Shown here piece after piece: positions 29,953 through 40,953 of a stretch of 64,000 nucleotides of DNA (its first letter is position 1; every line of letters begins with the position of its first letter). Below the pieces are notes generated by a model, which saw nothing but the letters and a program-made list of their open reading frames with translations, ran no database searches and was not told the DNA's origin. The DNA is from Diploptera punctata (taxonomy: Eukaryota > Arthropoda > Insecta > Blattodea > Blaberidae), in the NCBI GenBank assembly GCA_030220185.1, contig JASPKZ010009959.1:40613-104612 (forward strand), written 5' to 3'. The position numbers and the translations under genes were made by a program.

Positions 29953-30690
29953 TATTTAGGAATATTCCACAATACAGTGTTTCTCCTTCAACCCATAGTG
30001 ATTTGTCGCCAGAGGTTCCTGTCTAAAGCATCTTCTTCCCTCAAATCCCTAGCTTCCATACTACTCTTCACTCAATCAATCCAATGTTCTCTGGGCCTGC
30101 CTCTTCCACTTCTTCCATCAGCTTTCTAATTAATGATCTTCTTTGGTATTCTCTCTTCTTCCATTCTTATGAGGTGTCCATACCATTTCAAACGTTTTTC
30201 TTCTATTTTTCCTAATATTTTTTTTTTCAACTTGCGCAATTTCCCTTATTGTGCTGATCCTGACCTTATCCCTTCTTGAAATTCTTGTCGATCGCCTCCA
30301 AAAATCCATTTCTACTGTTAAGAGCTTGTTGGCTTGTTTTCTACTTACTGTCCAGGTTTCGGATCCATATAATAAAATTATTTGTAACAGAACTTGAAAT
30401 ATAGTTTTCTTCGTTCTCTATATTATATTTCTATTCCAAAGCAGTGAGTTCAACAAATCAATGATTCTTCTTCCATCAATATTATTCTTCTTTCAATTTC
30501 TGTAGTTGAATTCTCACTTTTATCAAAATAGATCCTAAATATTCAAAATTTTTAACATTACGTATTCTTCCTGAATTACATTTCAGCTCATCTGTTGTAT
30601 CCATGAAAGATATCCTGTTTTATTATATTTATCTGTAATCCCGATTTTTTGTATTCTACCTCTAATTTCCTTAACATGAAAGATGCATCA
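29953..30690 (-). pseudogene. LINE reverse-transcriptase C-terminal part
   Basis: Minus-strand LINE of the family at 10076-10385, longer here. Tail signatures appear near 30150-30200 (GHLIRMEEE-like) and a YGSETW-like segment near 30350-30380 (complement of CCAGGTTTCGGATCCATATA). Frameshifted and AAT-tailed. Confidence 0.6.
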
Positions 30691-30699
30691 TCTGGATCC

Positions 30700-31070
30700 T
30701 GAGAAAAAAATATAACTGACAACAATAATAATTAATTATAAGATTAACAACAGTAATAATGACATTTGTTATAATAATTGAGGGGGTCCAGGCAGACAGT
30801 ACCAAGCTACATTTTTCCTGATTGTGGGATAAAGCAATTTGAATATTTTGTTTAAATCCTCAAATAAAGGACAATATTAAATGTTGATTATACAGATGAA
30901 ATGTGTTTTTTCTAATATGTTCTTAATCAAATAGTGACATATTATAAACGTTTTTCTTTTTTTTATATTCAAAAAGTTATATTTAATAATATGTTGTTGT
31001 AGGGCTTGTCACTATATTGACCAAAAATATCACAACATATGTGGAATAAAACAAAACAAAAATAAAATTT
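30700..31070. other. Unassigned sequence
   Basis: AT-rich; no supported feature. Confidence 0.4.
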
Positions 31071-31452
31071 TATAAAGCAATGGCTGTTCCTTCCTGTCTT
31101 GGTGTATGGTTCAGAATGTTGGACGATCACTAAAAGACAAGACCAAAGATTGAAATAGCTGAGATGAGATTTTTAAGAAATATAGCAGGATATACTCTGC
31201 TGGATAAGAAAAGAAATGAAGATATAAGAAAATAACTAAATAATTTCAAACTTACAGACCGAATAATTAAATATAGGACGACTGGAAAGAACATATTGAT
31301 AGAATGCCAGAAGGAAGATTTCCAAAATTATTGTTAAATATAAACCACACGGAAAGGAGAAATGTTGGACCCCTACACAGAAGTTGGTCTGAACAATTTT
31401 AACAATTCAAGGTTTCATGGAACAGGCTTAATTCCTGGATGATGATGATGAT
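31071..31452 (+). pseudogene. LINE C-terminal tail, GAT-tailed
   Basis: Reads FLPVLVYGSECWTITKRQDQ, AEMRFLRNIAGYTLLDKKRN, then a decayed tail and (GAT)n at 31437-31452. Same broad family as 60110-60470 and 49798-50209. Confidence 0.65.
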
Positions 31453-32204
31453 GTGGAATAAATATTTTTCAACATAACAAAGGTTAAATTGATTTATATT
31501 TGCCCCATATAATAAGTAAAGTAATATATGTTCCATAAAGATAAACAATGCCCTAAATATCCTTCATCATATATTCCTCCATTTTCAAAAAAAGTTGAAT
31601 AAATATTTATTAATATAAAATTATTATTTTTGCGCTATTTAATCCAATCAAATAATATACGTTTCACATAATTAAAAAATTCCCTAAAATAAGTCTTCCA
31701 CACATCTTGCCACAATTTGATATCAAGTTCAGATAGATAGGGGGGACATCCTCCATCACATCTGTAAGTTAGCTTATTTTTATCATAAGTGGTCTTATAT
31801 TTTTCTGCTTTAGAATCATGGTACTTGGGTTTCCTTTCTTCTTTAGAAACTTCTTCACAACTCCATATTCGTCCTTTTTCTTAATTCATTGATCCTAGGT
31901 TTTGGTATTTTCAAACTCTAAGTGTTAGCTTGTGAGAATGATCTCACACCACTAAGACACACTTTCTTATTAGTAATAATTTCCCACTTTTTTAAAGCTA
32001 TTACATAGAAAAATCAGTGCTTTCCATTTCGACTGGAATACAAATTTGTGCTTACGGCCAAATGACTAGTATTTCTCTCCAATTTAATAAAGAGCATATA
32101 TTGGATTGTCCCTCTGATATTTTTTTTTTCAATTCTAATAAAATCTACATCAGAGGATAAGCAAGGGAACCAGAAATTAGAAAATAAAGTTCAAATTCTT
32201 TTTT
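31453..32204. other. Unassigned sequence
   Basis: No recognised repeat or coding sequence. Confidence 0.4.
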
Positions 32205-32500
32205 AAGAAGAGTAAAAGGCTGCACTAGAATGGACCAGATAAGAAACGAGGTATCCGTGAAGAACTGCAGATCTACTCCATAAAAGAAAATATATTTAAC
32301 AACAAGATACAGTGGAAAATAACATGTAGAAAGAATGGAGAAAGTAGATTACCAACATAAAATCTTGTATATTTTCCAAGAGGAAGAAGAGAGTGTCGGA
32401 CGTCCTCGGAAGAGATGGTCTTAGATCTATTGTGAAGACGGAACAGGCAACTCTTGCCTAAACCAGGAAGTGAAGAAGAAGAAGAAGAAGAAGAAGAAGT
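32205..32500 (+). pseudogene. LINE C-terminal tail, GAA-tailed family
   Basis: Plus-strand counterpart of 4512-4812: RRVKGCTRMDQIRNEVSVKN-like start, then a GRPRKRW-type block and (GAA)n at 32474-32498. Confidence 0.6.
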
Positions 32501-32730
32501 TCAAATTTTTCAAACTGCTTTGTGCGGACACGTAATTACAAATTGCCATTAAATTCCCAATTCTTATTCTGACCCCCACATTTGTCAGAAAATATAACCT
32601 ATTTCTTTGGAACAAATTAACTTAGTTTCTACGTATTCAGGACGCAGTTCGAATCTCATCACTGCCATGTCCCGCAAATCTCTCATCCCATACAAGCATA
32701 TACCCATATACAGAGTGTAAATGAAATTAC

Positions 32731-33609
32731 TTACATACTTACTTACTCACCTGGCACTATCGAACCCGTAGGTTCATGGCCGCGCGGACATAAGCTCTAT
32801 ACATCCCTATCCTGAGATAATGATTTCCAATCATTCCCTGTATAATCTACTTCCCTCAGATCATAGTTAATGTTGTTCTCCCACCTATTCTTGGTCTACC
32901 AAACTGGTCTGTTTCCCTCTGGCTTTCCTACAAGAAGCTTCCATGCAAGTCTTCATTCCCCATACGTGCAACATGTCCTGCCCATCGCAGTCTACGAGAC
33001 TTAACTGTCTTATTATATCTGGCTTCCTGTAAAGACCATGTAGTTCATTGTTATGTAGTCTTCTCCATTCACCTGTTGCTCATCTCTCTTTGCTCCAAAC
33101 ATTTCCTAAGTACTTTATTCTCAAATACTCGTATCTCCTTTCCTCCCTTAAAGTATGAGTCCATGTTTCGCATCCATATAATAAAACTGGTAGAATAATA
33201 GATTTATATATTTTCAGTTTAACGTTTTTTGAAAGGAGTTGGGACATCAATAGACTCTGTATAAAGTCCTAACATTCCATGTTCCTAGGAACATGTCCCT
33301 GTGTTTGAGCCTTTGGCATGGGTTCCCTGAAGTATTCCCCGCCCGGAGAACCGAATGGGGGACTATTTGACCTCCGGAAAATTTTACCCCAGATGAACCC
33401 ATGTCCGCATTTCTTGACGGTTGTATTTTTACGGTGATGAAAGATCGTCACTCTTTCGCCCAAGGTACTTTTTCGTCTGGCTTATTCACCTTCGACCAGT
33501 CCGGCATGGGGTAACCCTATCGGCAGCAATGCTACCGCCGGCATAGCTCTCAGGATCATTTAAGCACGCAAGCCACTCCACCACGATAAGGTAAATATAC
33601 CATGGAGGG
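32731..33609 (-). mobile_element. Internally deleted RTE-1 with 14-bp TSD
   Basis: 879 bp. Joins the RTE-1 5' leader and first ~47 codons (33609-33260) to the last ~170 codons (33255-32745). Relative to the full-length copy, positions 20218-22603 are absent, with TG shared at the joint. Flanks gtaaatgaaattac (32717-32730) and gtaaatgaatttac (33610-33623) match 13 of 14, so the deleted form integrated as a unit. It keeps both termini but no endonuclease or reverse transcriptase. Confidence 0.9.
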
Positions 33610-33623
33610 GTAAATGAATTTAC

Positions 33624-33935
33624 CGCACAAATTTAAATGTGTATAGAGGGGTATTATATAAGCAATTTGAGATAATGAACAAATGGTCTACAAATAAAAT
33701 GTCCAATTATGATTCAATTTGTAAAATGGTTGGCAGCTACTGAATATTCGAATTAAAATGAAAATAATATGGCACAGAGACTGTAACTGGCAACATGTAT
33801 GCGCCTTTAGTCAGTGGTTAATAGCAGTCTTACTATCGACGCAAATGTAAGATTGATGCATCACGTTCGAAACTACCTAAGTATGTGTACATTCCCCCCC
33901 CCCCCTTTCTACCTTTATTATGCCGGTTCAATCGT
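33624..33935. other. Unassigned, with poly-C tract
   Basis: A run of C at about 33895-33906; otherwise nothing recognised. Confidence 0.4.
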
Positions 33936-36265
33936 TTCAGGCCGGTTCTGTCGGTTAAGGATGGATGTTGGAGGCCACTTTGGGTTAAGTTAGGCTCTTG
34001 AAGGACACTTTGAGGCCACGTTGGGTAATGGTAGAAACCTCGGGAGCAATTTGTGTAACGTTAGGCCCTCGTAGACCACTTTGGGTTAGTTTAGGCCCTT
34101 GGAGACCACTTCTGTCAGGTTACGCCTTCGGAGGCCACTTTGGGGCAGGTTAGGCCCTAGGAAGCCACATTGGGTAGGGATAGGTCCTCGAGAGCCACTT
34201 TGGGTAAGGTTAGGCCCCTCGTCGGCCACATTCGGGTTAAGTTGACATCGGGGGTAATTTGATTTAGGTTAGGTCCTCGAGGGGCGACTTGGGGTTAGTT
34301 TAGGCTCTCGGGGCCACTTGGTGTTAGGTTAAGCCTTCTGGAACCACTTGGGTTATGAAAGGGCCCTAGGGGACAACTTGGGGTTAAATTAGGCCCTCGG
34401 GGCCACTTGGGATTAGATTAGGCTTTCGGAGGCCACTTGCGGTTAGGTTAGGCCCTCGGAGGCCAATTGTGGTTGTATTAAGCCTTCGGGGCAACTTTGG
34501 GTATATTCTAGGTTATCGTGGGCCACTTTGGGTAAGTTAGGCCTTCGTCGGCCATTTTCGGCTAGGTTTCACCCTCGGGGTACTTTGGTATAGATTCGGC
34601 CCTTGTGGGCTACTTTGGTTTAGGTTAGGCCCTCGGGGGCCACTTGGCTTAGGCTATTCCCTAGGGTGCCAATGGGTGTTAGGTTAGGCCTTCGAGACCT
34701 CTTTGATTTATGTTGGACCCACGAGGGCCACTTTGGGTTAGATTAGGCCCGGGGCCACTTGGTATTATGTTAGTCCTTCGGGAGCCACTTGGTGTGTGGT
34801 TAGGCCTTCGGGACCACTTTCGGTTATGTTAGCCCCTCGGGGGCCACTTTGTGTTAGAGTTACTTGGGATAGATTAGGCCCTCGATTTCCACTTGGGGTT
34901 AGGTTAGGCCTCGGGGCCCCCTGGGTTGGTTAGGCCCTCGGGAGCCACTTGGAGTTACGTTAGGCCTACGGGGGCCGTTTGTGGTTAGGTAATGCCCTCG
35001 GGGCACATTGGGGCCACTTTGGGTTAGGTTAAGCCCACGGGGCCACTTGGGTTAGGTTAGGACATCGGGGGCCACTTTGTGTTAGGTTAGGTCCTCGGAT
35101 GCCGCTTGAGTTAGGGTAGGCCCTATAGGGTCACTTGGGTTATGTTAGGCCCTCTGGGGTCATTTTGGGTTAGGTAATGCCCTCGGGGTCCACTGGGGTT
35201 AGGTTGGGCCCTCGGGGGCCACTTGGGTTATGTTAGGCCCTCGGGACCACTTGGGTTAGATTAGGCCCTCGGGGGGCCACTTGTGTTAGAATAGACCCTC
35301 GGGGGCCACTTGGGTTAGGTTAGGCTCTCGGGGACCACTTGGGTTAGATTAGGCCCTCGGGGGCCATTTGGGTTAGGTTAGGCCCTCGGGGACCACTTGG
35401 GTTAGATTAAGCCCTCGGGGGCCACTTGGGTTAGGTTAGGCCCTCGGGGGCCACTTGGGTTAGATTAGGCCCTCGGGGCCACTTGTGTTAGATTAGGCCC
35501 TCGGGGGCCACTTGGGTTAGGTTAGGCCATCGGGGGCCACTTGGGGTAGATTAGGCCCTCGGGGGCCACTTGAGTTAGATAAGGCCCTCGGGTGCCACTT
35601 GGGTCAGATTAGGCCCTTGGGGGCCACTTGGGTTAGAATTGACCCTCGCGGGCCACTTGGGTTAGGTTAGGCCCTCGCGGGACCACTTGGGTTATATTAG
35701 GACATCGGGGACCACTTGGGTTAGGTTAGGACTCTCGGGGGCCACTTGGGTTAGATTAGGCTCTCGGGGCCACTTGTGTTAGATTAGACCCTCGGGGCCA
35801 CTTGGGTTAGGTTAGGCCCTCGGGTGCCACTTGGGGTCAGATTAGGCCCTTGGGGGCCACTTGGGTTAGATTAGGCCCTCGGGGGCCACTTGTGTTAGAA
35901 TAGAACCTCGGGGGCCACTTGTGTTAGAATAGACTCTCGGCGGGCCACTTGGGTTAGGTTAGGCTCTCGGGGGCCACTAGGGTTAGATAAGGCCCACGGG
36001 CGCCGCTTGGGTTAGGTAGGCACTCGGGGACCACTTGTGTCAGATTAGGCCCTCGGGGGCCACTTGGGTTAGATTAGGCCCTCAGGGGCCACTTGTGTTA
36101 GATTAGGCCCTCGGGGGCCACTTGGGTTAGGTTAGGCCTTCGGGGGCCATATGGTGTTAGGTTAGGCCTTCGGGGCCACTATGGGTTATGTTAGGCCTTC
36201 GGGAGTCACTTGGGATTAGGTTAGGTTTTCGGAGGCCACTAGGGGTTAGATTAGGTTAAGTGAGA
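33936..36265. repeat. 29-bp GC-rich minisatellite with TTAGG motif
   Basis: About 80 units of a consensus that alternates GGTTAGGTTAGG with CCCTCGGGGGCCACTTG. Units are most uniform at about 35200-36130 and increasingly degenerate toward the left edge. A GATTAGG variant alternates with GGTTAGG. Locally GC-rich in an AT-rich window; runs of G on the plus strand could form quadruplexes (inference). Confidence 0.95.
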
Positions 36266-36435
36266 TTAGGTGAGGTTGGGTTAATTGAGGTTACATTAAG
36301 TTAGGTTAAGTGAGGTTAGATTCAGCATTGTTAGATTAGGTTATGTTATGTGAGGTTAGGTTTGGTTAGGTTAAGATAGGTTAGGTTGAGGTTAGATTAG
36401 GTTAGGTTATCTGTGGTCAGGTTTGTTAAGTCAGG
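36233..36435. repeat. Degenerate TTAGG/TTAGGT-like array, left block
   Basis: Runs of GGTTAGGTTA, GTGAGGTTAG and AAGTTAGGTT; a mixture of TTAGG, TTAGGT and GTGAGG units, not a perfect telomere repeat. Continues at 36835 after a LINE fragment. Confidence 0.7.
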
Positions 36436-36834
36436 TTTCCCACCTGGCCCGGTGGGATACTCTTACCCAGCACCAGCGCATCTGAGCAGCTGCTAGCAAC
36501 ATTGAACAGAAAAAGAGAAGAAATACATCCAGAATTCTACAGCACCGGGGCAATGGTGGACCGTGCGTGGACAAAAGAAAATTTCGAAATGAGACACGTC
36601 ATCACTAGGTTGGCAGTCCATGGATTCCACCACCTGATATGCAACAACACAAAATTTCATGAAGCAAATAAAGACTGTCAATGTACGCTATGCGAAAAAT
36701 CGTGTGACCGAAATCACATTGAGCTATGCACAAAAAGAACAAAAACAATGTGTGAATATGCAAATATGTAACTTTAAAATGTATTCTATTTTCATCCTGG
36801 CTATTTGGCTGGAATAACATTATTATTATTAAGT
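36436..36834 (+). pseudogene. LINE C-terminus (CCHC zinc knuckle) inside TTAGG-like DNA
   Basis: An 89-residue frame (36502-36771) continues an upstream frame LLATLNRKREEIHPEF. It includes MRHVITRLAVHGFHHLICNN and CTLCEKSCDRNHIELC, a CX2CX8HX4C knuckle as at the C-terminus of many LINE ORF2 proteins, then a stop and a ~65-nt 3' region ending in an ATT tail. Flanked on both sides by TTAGG-like repeats. Clade unknown. Confidence 0.6.
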
Positions 36835-37010
36835 CAGGTTAGGTTAGGTTCAGTGAGGTTAATTACGTTAATTAAGTTTAGGTTAGGTTAGGTGAGTTTA
36901 GGTTGTGTTAGGTTACGTTAGGACCAGTTAGGTTATGTTTGGTTTGGTTAGATTGGTTTCGTTTAGATTAGGTACACTTCGCTTCGGGTCGGTTCAGTTA
37001 GGTTACAATG
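36835..37010. repeat. Degenerate TTAGG-like array, right block
   Basis: GTCAGGTTAGGTTAGGTTC and similar, decaying to TTTGGTTAGATTGG and GGTTCAGTTAGG. Confidence 0.65.
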
Positions 37011-37019
37011 GGAAAGAGT

Positions 37020-37082
37020 TTTGTGTGTGTGTGTGTGTGCGCGTGTCCGCGCTCGCGTATGTTCACGTGTGTGTGTGTGTTA
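37020..37082. repeat. GT microsatellite
   Basis: (GT)n with GCGC interruptions. Confidence 0.9.
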
Positions 37083-38290
37083 ATATTAACATGTGTGGTG
37101 GTTGCGATTCCCACTTTTAATAAACCACGCATCTGCGACCATTTGTGCGCGCGGTGCGACACCTGACCACAATAAATAAACCACGTTCTCTGACTACCAT
37201 TTGTGGGTCAAATGAAAACCACGCAGATTGCTACCATTTTACTCCGGGATCGGGTTTTGTAATTTGCTGTTTCTATTAACGTGGATCAGATTTCCAAAGA
37301 GGATATCTTATCAGGAAAATGGCTTACCTCTCGGCCCATAGAAGGTAGCCGTTGATTCATCTTTCTTATTAAATACAAGACAATGACTGTGTTTTTAATA
37401 ATGCTAATCAGCATGATAGTTGAGGAGCTCGGAATGGTATCTTACGTGAGTGATTTCCATAACAGGATAGTGAACAACTATTTATACTTTAACAAAGCAA
37501 GAGGGGCGTTGTTTAAAAGATAACTTTAATAAACAAGTTGGCTCATTAAAAGTAAATTAACAACAAAAAATGATGGCATTCGATCAAACGATCAATGTAG
37601 CCGTACAGAAGAAAAAAATAAGTAACATACCATACATCACACCACACTCACACACACAGATGTCCGAGTTTCGGGGATATCCTCTTCCCTGGACGGTCGG
37701 ACCAACTCAAACAGGCCTCTTCTTGGCCTCAAGACAACTTGTCTACGTAGAAGTCCATGTTTTAACTTTCCAGTCGCATATTGATCTGGAACCGGATTCC
37801 ACTCTTGAATCCGTTAGTACAACCAAAACGCCGATTGCTAGGATGATCGAATGATATAGTTCTGTAGGTGCGCTATGTATATAAAGGTTCCGAGGTAGAG
37901 GGGGAATGCGCCGTAGACATGCGCGGCAGGAAGGATAAAGAGGGGAGGGGTAGCCACTAGGAGAACATGGATATTGGCATATTTCACAAATGTTCCTGTG
38001 TAGGGAGGAGAACAAAGATACTACACTGAACCGAAAAAATGCACTTTCGGTTCACATGCATGTGTATATGTGCGTGTGTGTGCGCGCATGTGTTGTTGAC
38101 AGAAGAAAGGACCATACGTCATGCACTGACGTCTACTCTGTTTACCTTCAACGTCTCATGCCCCAGCAAACGCCTTATCAACAGACTCGAAGGTTGTTCG
38201 TTGAGGATGGCGTCAATTCGGATACTACGAGTATTCCGCGTACATGACAGCATCTCCATTACCTTGTGCTGCACCATATAATTATATTAC
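37083..38290. other. Unassigned sequence
   Basis: Three loose ~50-bp repeats of AATAAACCACG...ACCATTTGTG at 37120-37235. A GT-rich patch lies at 38060-38095. Frames at 37570-37854 and 38039-38281 show no known domain, and I do not call them genes. Confidence 0.4.
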
Positions 38291-38394
38291 GAAATAAAAC
38301 CAAAAAAAAACTTTTAAAAAATCAATGAATCTGTCGGAAGACATTCGTTTTTTCAAACCTTCCACACAGCAATTCTGAGAGGGGGGTTTGTCCT

Positions 38395-39337
38395 CTATGT
38401 TCTAACGGTTTTCTTTACCTGCTCTTGGCGGCCCTTCTGCATTGTGTTTGCAAGCGTTTCCGACATCCTGCTTCTCAATTGTCGCGCCGAGCTTTCCTCC
38501 CTCACACTGCTGGCTTCTGTACTCTTCTCTGCAGGGTTGTCAGTTCTCTCGCATTCTTCTCGTTTCCCGTGTTGGTTTCTTGGGACTCGAACTCTACCTC
38601 TCCGATGTCGTTCCACGCGACTCACCTCGTTCCCTTGTTGTTTTATTGCGATTTGAACTCTGCCTTTCAGAGGTCGTTTCCCGTTGCGTTGTCCCTGCCG
38701 CTTCCTTCGTGGACACAGACATCTCCTCCAGTTCTCGACGAGTCCTCACCCGTCCATTTATTACCAGTTTATCGAAACGGATGAAAGCCTGAGCTCCCTG
38801 CTTCCTTGCGTCCACTAAGTGTCGTTTCAGGAATGCTCGCTCCTCTCTTACTCTCCGGCTGTGGTCTTCACTCACTGTCACTCCAGTGCCCCGTAGATAT
38901 TTTGCCTCCCTTATGATTTCTTCTTTATCTCTATAGTGAGCTAACTTGCACACTATAGGCCTGGGGTACCGTCCACGACCCACTCTATGAGCGCGTTCGA
39001 TGTCCCGTTCTAGCAGAACTATTCCAATTTGCCTTAGGACATGCGTTGTTATAACTGCCGTAGTGTCCCAAGACTCGTTCTCCTCTTCCCCCACACCATA
39101 CAACACAATATTGTTCCTTCTAGATTGATTTTCTAGATAATCCATTTTTTCTTCCAGCCACCTCACTCTGTCTTCCACACTACTCCAGGCTACCTCCATT
39201 TCTTGAACCCTCTCCACGACAGAGTTTACCATAGACACCATGTCCTCCGTCTTTCGGAATCCCTGGGCCATCTCTCTCCTCATCTCTTCCAGCATTTTCT
39301 TCATGTCCTGCATTTTTACAATTTGACAACACCGCAC
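38395..39337 (-). pseudogene. LINE ORF1 (RNA-binding coiled-coil protein), frameshifted
   Basis: The main frame (39337-38594, 247 aa) has a Met-rich start, a heptad-like coiled coil (about residues 10-80: MKKMLEEMRREM, VEDRVRWLEEKM), then NNIVLYGVGE, IERAHRVGR, RPIVCKLAHYRDKEEI and FIRFDKLVING, matching the coiled coil-RRM-CTD layout of ORF1 proteins. It breaks at about 38600 and continues in another frame (38625-38395) with an Arg/Glu-rich C-terminus. No ORF2 follows, so it is an orphan piece of a two-ORF LINE. Confidence 0.75.
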
Positions 39338-39499
39338 TGTTCTCGAGAACTAAAAACACGTCCGCACACTACCACGTACCAATGTAGACTCCGATGCGAA
39401 GTTGTGAACTGGTGGTTTACTGAAGAAACACTTGACACTAAACTATTCAAAATAAAATTACCTACAAGATGGAATGACTAGTTAAATTTTGCCAAAAAT

Positions 39500-39730
39500 A
39501 TGGCTTGGCACTTTCTTGCCGCGAACATCTCAATTATCATCATCATCATCATCATCAACAACAACAACAACACAACCACTGATTTAAAGTCCCATGGCCT
39601 GTTCCGATCTCATTATAGGTATTATTGGTTCCTGCCATCTCTGCAGATGGTCTTCCCAACATTCTTCTCCCTTTTGGTTTATATTTATACATCCAATCCG
39701 GCCTTTGGTTTGAGATGAATCAGTAATAAC
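39500..39730 (-). pseudogene. LINE C-terminal tail, ATG-tailed
   Basis: The minus strand reads KGRRMLGRPSAEMAGTNNTY-like sequence followed by (TTG)n and (ATG)n at 39538-39572. Weak but in keeping with the other LINE tails. Confidence 0.4.
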
Positions 39731-40085
39731 AAATGTCCCCTGACCGCGTTACGAGCGCTGTGCAGGGTAAGGATAATGACAGGGCTGCTGTCTCAGAGCA
39801 TCTATCCATGCTCCTCTAAGTATTAAACCTTTAGAGAGTGTTGCTGCTTCCGCCCCTTGAGCCGTTGTGATGATCGCCTGGTATCACGTCGCCTCGTAGA
39901 CCGTTGCAGACTTCTTGGTCGATGTCAACCTTCTGGCAGATGTCTCCCACGTTGCGGACTATTCTTAGTTTCCTCTCACCTCTAACCAATCGGCAAGTTA
40001 GCAAAGCTAAACTTCCCCAATTTGGTCGTCTGGTACATTGAGTACTCGGCGCCCTGACCACGTCGAGGGATAGTCCACGGGGGTC
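39731..40085 (-). other. Possible LINE 5' leader
   Basis: GC-richer than its surroundings. The minus strand begins GATGACCCCCGTGGACTATC and CCTCGACGTGGTCAGGGCGC, which looks like the leader of an RTE-like LINE. If so, this and 39500-39730 would form another 5'-to-3' fused derivative. Low certainty. Confidence 0.3.
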
Positions 40086-40145
40086 ATCTCAATCATAACA
40101 ATAATAATTATATAACATCAGTAATAATGACGATAATATCCTCAA

Positions 40146-40455
40146 TAAATATCCTCGAATTCATGTCCAACCAGGGTCGGGTCGAAAGATGAGAGGAGAT
40201 GAAGTCCTTTATTTATAGAGGTCTGTCAACTACAAGGGTGCTGGGCCGAAAACTCCTGACACACGTCACAGGGGCAGATGAATGTAATTAAATGGATGAG
40301 ATGAGTATGGAGAAATAGTTAAAAAGGATATTTGTGACCTTTGAAAATGGGAGAAAATCCGAGAAAAAGCAACCCAAGCTCCGTTTCGTACACCACAAAA
40401 ACCACATGGGGTGACCTAGTTTCGATCTCGGGAACCCAGGGTGAGAGGCGATAAT
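40146..40455 (-). mobile_element. SINE-C copy 1
   Basis: Reverse-oriented relative of 63625-63942: shares ACAGACCTCTATAAATAAAG, CATCTGCCCCTG, CTATTTCTCCATACTCATCT and GTGTACGAAACGGAGCTTGG on the minus strand. The tRNA-like head is truncated or decayed near 40430-40455. Confidence 0.65.
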
Positions 40456-40460
40456 AATCA

Positions 40461-40953
40461 TAGTATATTACGATGCAAGGTTGGGAAGTGGTTTTTACAC
40501 AATCGAGGAAAATGTTCAAAAACCGAGCTAGAGCAAGGTTTCTGATATCCGAGATTCTATAAAACACTTCACAAACGTGTGTTGTACATTATTTTTTTGC
40601 GCGATGGTGTTTTCTAAAATAATAAGTAATAGTATAATAACGTATTTGTTGGAAATATGTGCGTTCATTATAAACAAAATTTCCTAACGTTAACAGTGTG
40701 GGCAATGTTTATTAGTTGAAACAACAGGGGGCCTTGAGACCATTTAGTTATAAAATGACGGCAAGTACGTATTTATTCTTCTACATATGTATATTGTTTC
40801 AAATAAAATTTAATTCATATAAAATGCAGTGATTTGTTTTCTATAATGTATATTAACACTACCCGTTTGATATTTTTTGTATATAGATCGTATGTAATAT
40901 ACATAAAGGGCAGTGGTTTTACTTCCCACACGTGTGTTTGTAATATGTAATCT
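40461..40953 (+). repeat. Rep-D copy 4, first part
   Basis: Starts AGTATATTACGATGCAAGG and runs to GTGTGTTTGTAATATGTAAT, where a GC-rich block interrupts it; resumes at 42348. Confidence 0.7.

Noticed and set aside
33936..36265. CRISPR-like array
   Set aside because: The repeats are head-to-tail with no unique spacers and the sequence is eukaryotic; it is a minisatellite.
36233..37010. True chromosome end
   Set aside because: The TTAGG-like motifs are degenerate and followed by 27 kb of ordinary interspersed repeats; interstitial at best.
37570..38281. Possible host gene exons
   Set aside because: Frames of 80-94 codons overlap in several phases, with no domain, splice-site pattern or neighbouring exon that I could support.
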